Shown here in pieces: positions 5,697 to 6,102 of a stretch of 6,102 bases of DNA. Source of the stretch: Desulfobacterales bacterium (GTDB taxonomy: Bacteria > Desulfobacterota > Desulfobacteria > Desulfobacterales > JAFDCJ01); contig CP070771.1 in assembly GCA_020345785.1 (NCBI GenBank), positions 3,920,495 to 3,926,596 on the forward strand, given 5' to 3'. The position numbers were made by a program, and so were the translations under genes. The notes beneath the pieces are model-generated. The model ran no database searches, was not told where the DNA came from, and was given only the letters and a program-made list of their open reading frames with translations. Within the stretch, counting starts at the first letter, position 1, and every line of letters begins with the position of its first letter.

Positions 5697-6102
5697 CTAG
5701 GCAATGTTTCTTTCTTTTTTTATTTCATCATAGGCTTGTTGAATTTCTCTGAATTTATCGTGAGCAAATTGGTTAAATTCGTCCGGCAACCCTTTTGAGG
5801 CAATGGTGTCCGGGTGAAAATCTCGGACGAGTTTACGATATTGTTTCTTGATATCCTCGTCAGAATCGTTGGGATTGCATTTTAGCACGGCATAGTATTT
5901 TTCTGATATTTGAACGTATTTGGATTTGATGGTTTGGTATTGTTCATCGTTGAGATTAAAAATCCGGACGGCGGAATGAATGAGCTGTTCTTCGTTAGTA
6001 GACATTTGTCCGTCGGCAATGGAAACCCTTAACAAAATTTCAATCATAAATTCCAGGATGCGGGGCTGGAATCGAAACTGGCTGTAAAACTGGGTGGCAA
6101 AA
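5697..6102 (-). CDS. DjlA-like J-domain co-chaperone, partial (5' end outside window)
   Basis: The minus-strand frame ends with TAG at 5697-5699 and stays open through the right edge, so the ATG at 6045-6047 is internal and at least 18 more codons lie upstream (they read FATQFYSQFRFQ and onward). About 134 residues are visible. The first half, with LRVSIADGQMS and NEEQLIHS, resembles the TerB-like domain of DjlA. The last about 65 residues are a C-terminal J domain with the HPD motif in RDFHPDT, the site that stimulates DnaK ATPase, then the DjlA-type ASKGLPDEF insert and EIQQAY helix. DjlA proteins are inner-membrane DnaK co-chaperones with an N-terminal membrane anchor; whether this protein has one cannot be seen here. 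It converges on mtaB and seems unrelated to the tRNA cluster. Confidence 0.88.
   Translation of the reverse strand, partial: FATQFYSQFRFQPRILEFMIEILLRVSIADGQMSTNEEQLIHSAVRIFNLNDEQYQTIKSKYVQISEKYYAVLKCNPNDSDEDIKKQYRKLVRDFHPDTIASKGLPDEFNQFAHDKFREIQQAYDEIKKERNIA

Overview
The window looks like a chromosomal segment of an anaerobic deltaproteobacterium, most likely Desulfobacterota close to the Desulfobacterales. This is inferred from a NIL-domain ferredoxin typical of strict anaerobes and sulfate reducers, a fused acyltransferase-hydrolase of a kind I associate with that group, and moderate base composition. No 16S or other phylogenetic marker is present, so the assignment is tentative. I see no mobile element, CRISPR array, rRNA or tRNA.

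Layout. Positions 1-255 hold no gene I can support. A long minus-strand gene (256-2406) encodes a two-part lipid enzyme: an N-terminal PlsC-type acyltransferase, a middle part I cannot name, and a C-terminal alpha/beta hydrolase with a complete Ser-Asp-His triad. A divergent intergenic region (2407-2749) follows, with a possible promoter, a tandem 8-mer, a 27-codon open frame and an imperfect hairpin just before a strong ribosome binding site. Three plus-strand genes then run in series: a NIL-domain 2[4Fe-4S] ferredoxin (2750-3178), mnmA (3175-4236, 4-base ATGA overlap) and mtaB (4280-5599). A short hairpin followed by six T lies over the mnmA stop codon. After a 97-base convergent gap, a minus-strand gene with TerB-like and J domains (DjlA type) runs off the right edge.

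The centre of interest is the plus-strand cluster. MnmA makes s2U34 and MtaB makes ms2t6A37, so both put sulfur into the anticodon loop, and tRNA-Lys(UUU) is a shared substrate. The ferredoxin is translationally coupled to mnmA. This MnmA carries a CxxC plus a third cysteine, an arrangement like the cluster ligands of the [4Fe-4S]-dependent thiolases TtuA and NcsA. I infer a tRNA sulfuration module in which the ferredoxin supplies electrons or sulfur. A second anomaly is that MtaB has Ser in place of the first of the three conserved N-terminal cysteines that bind its auxiliary cluster.
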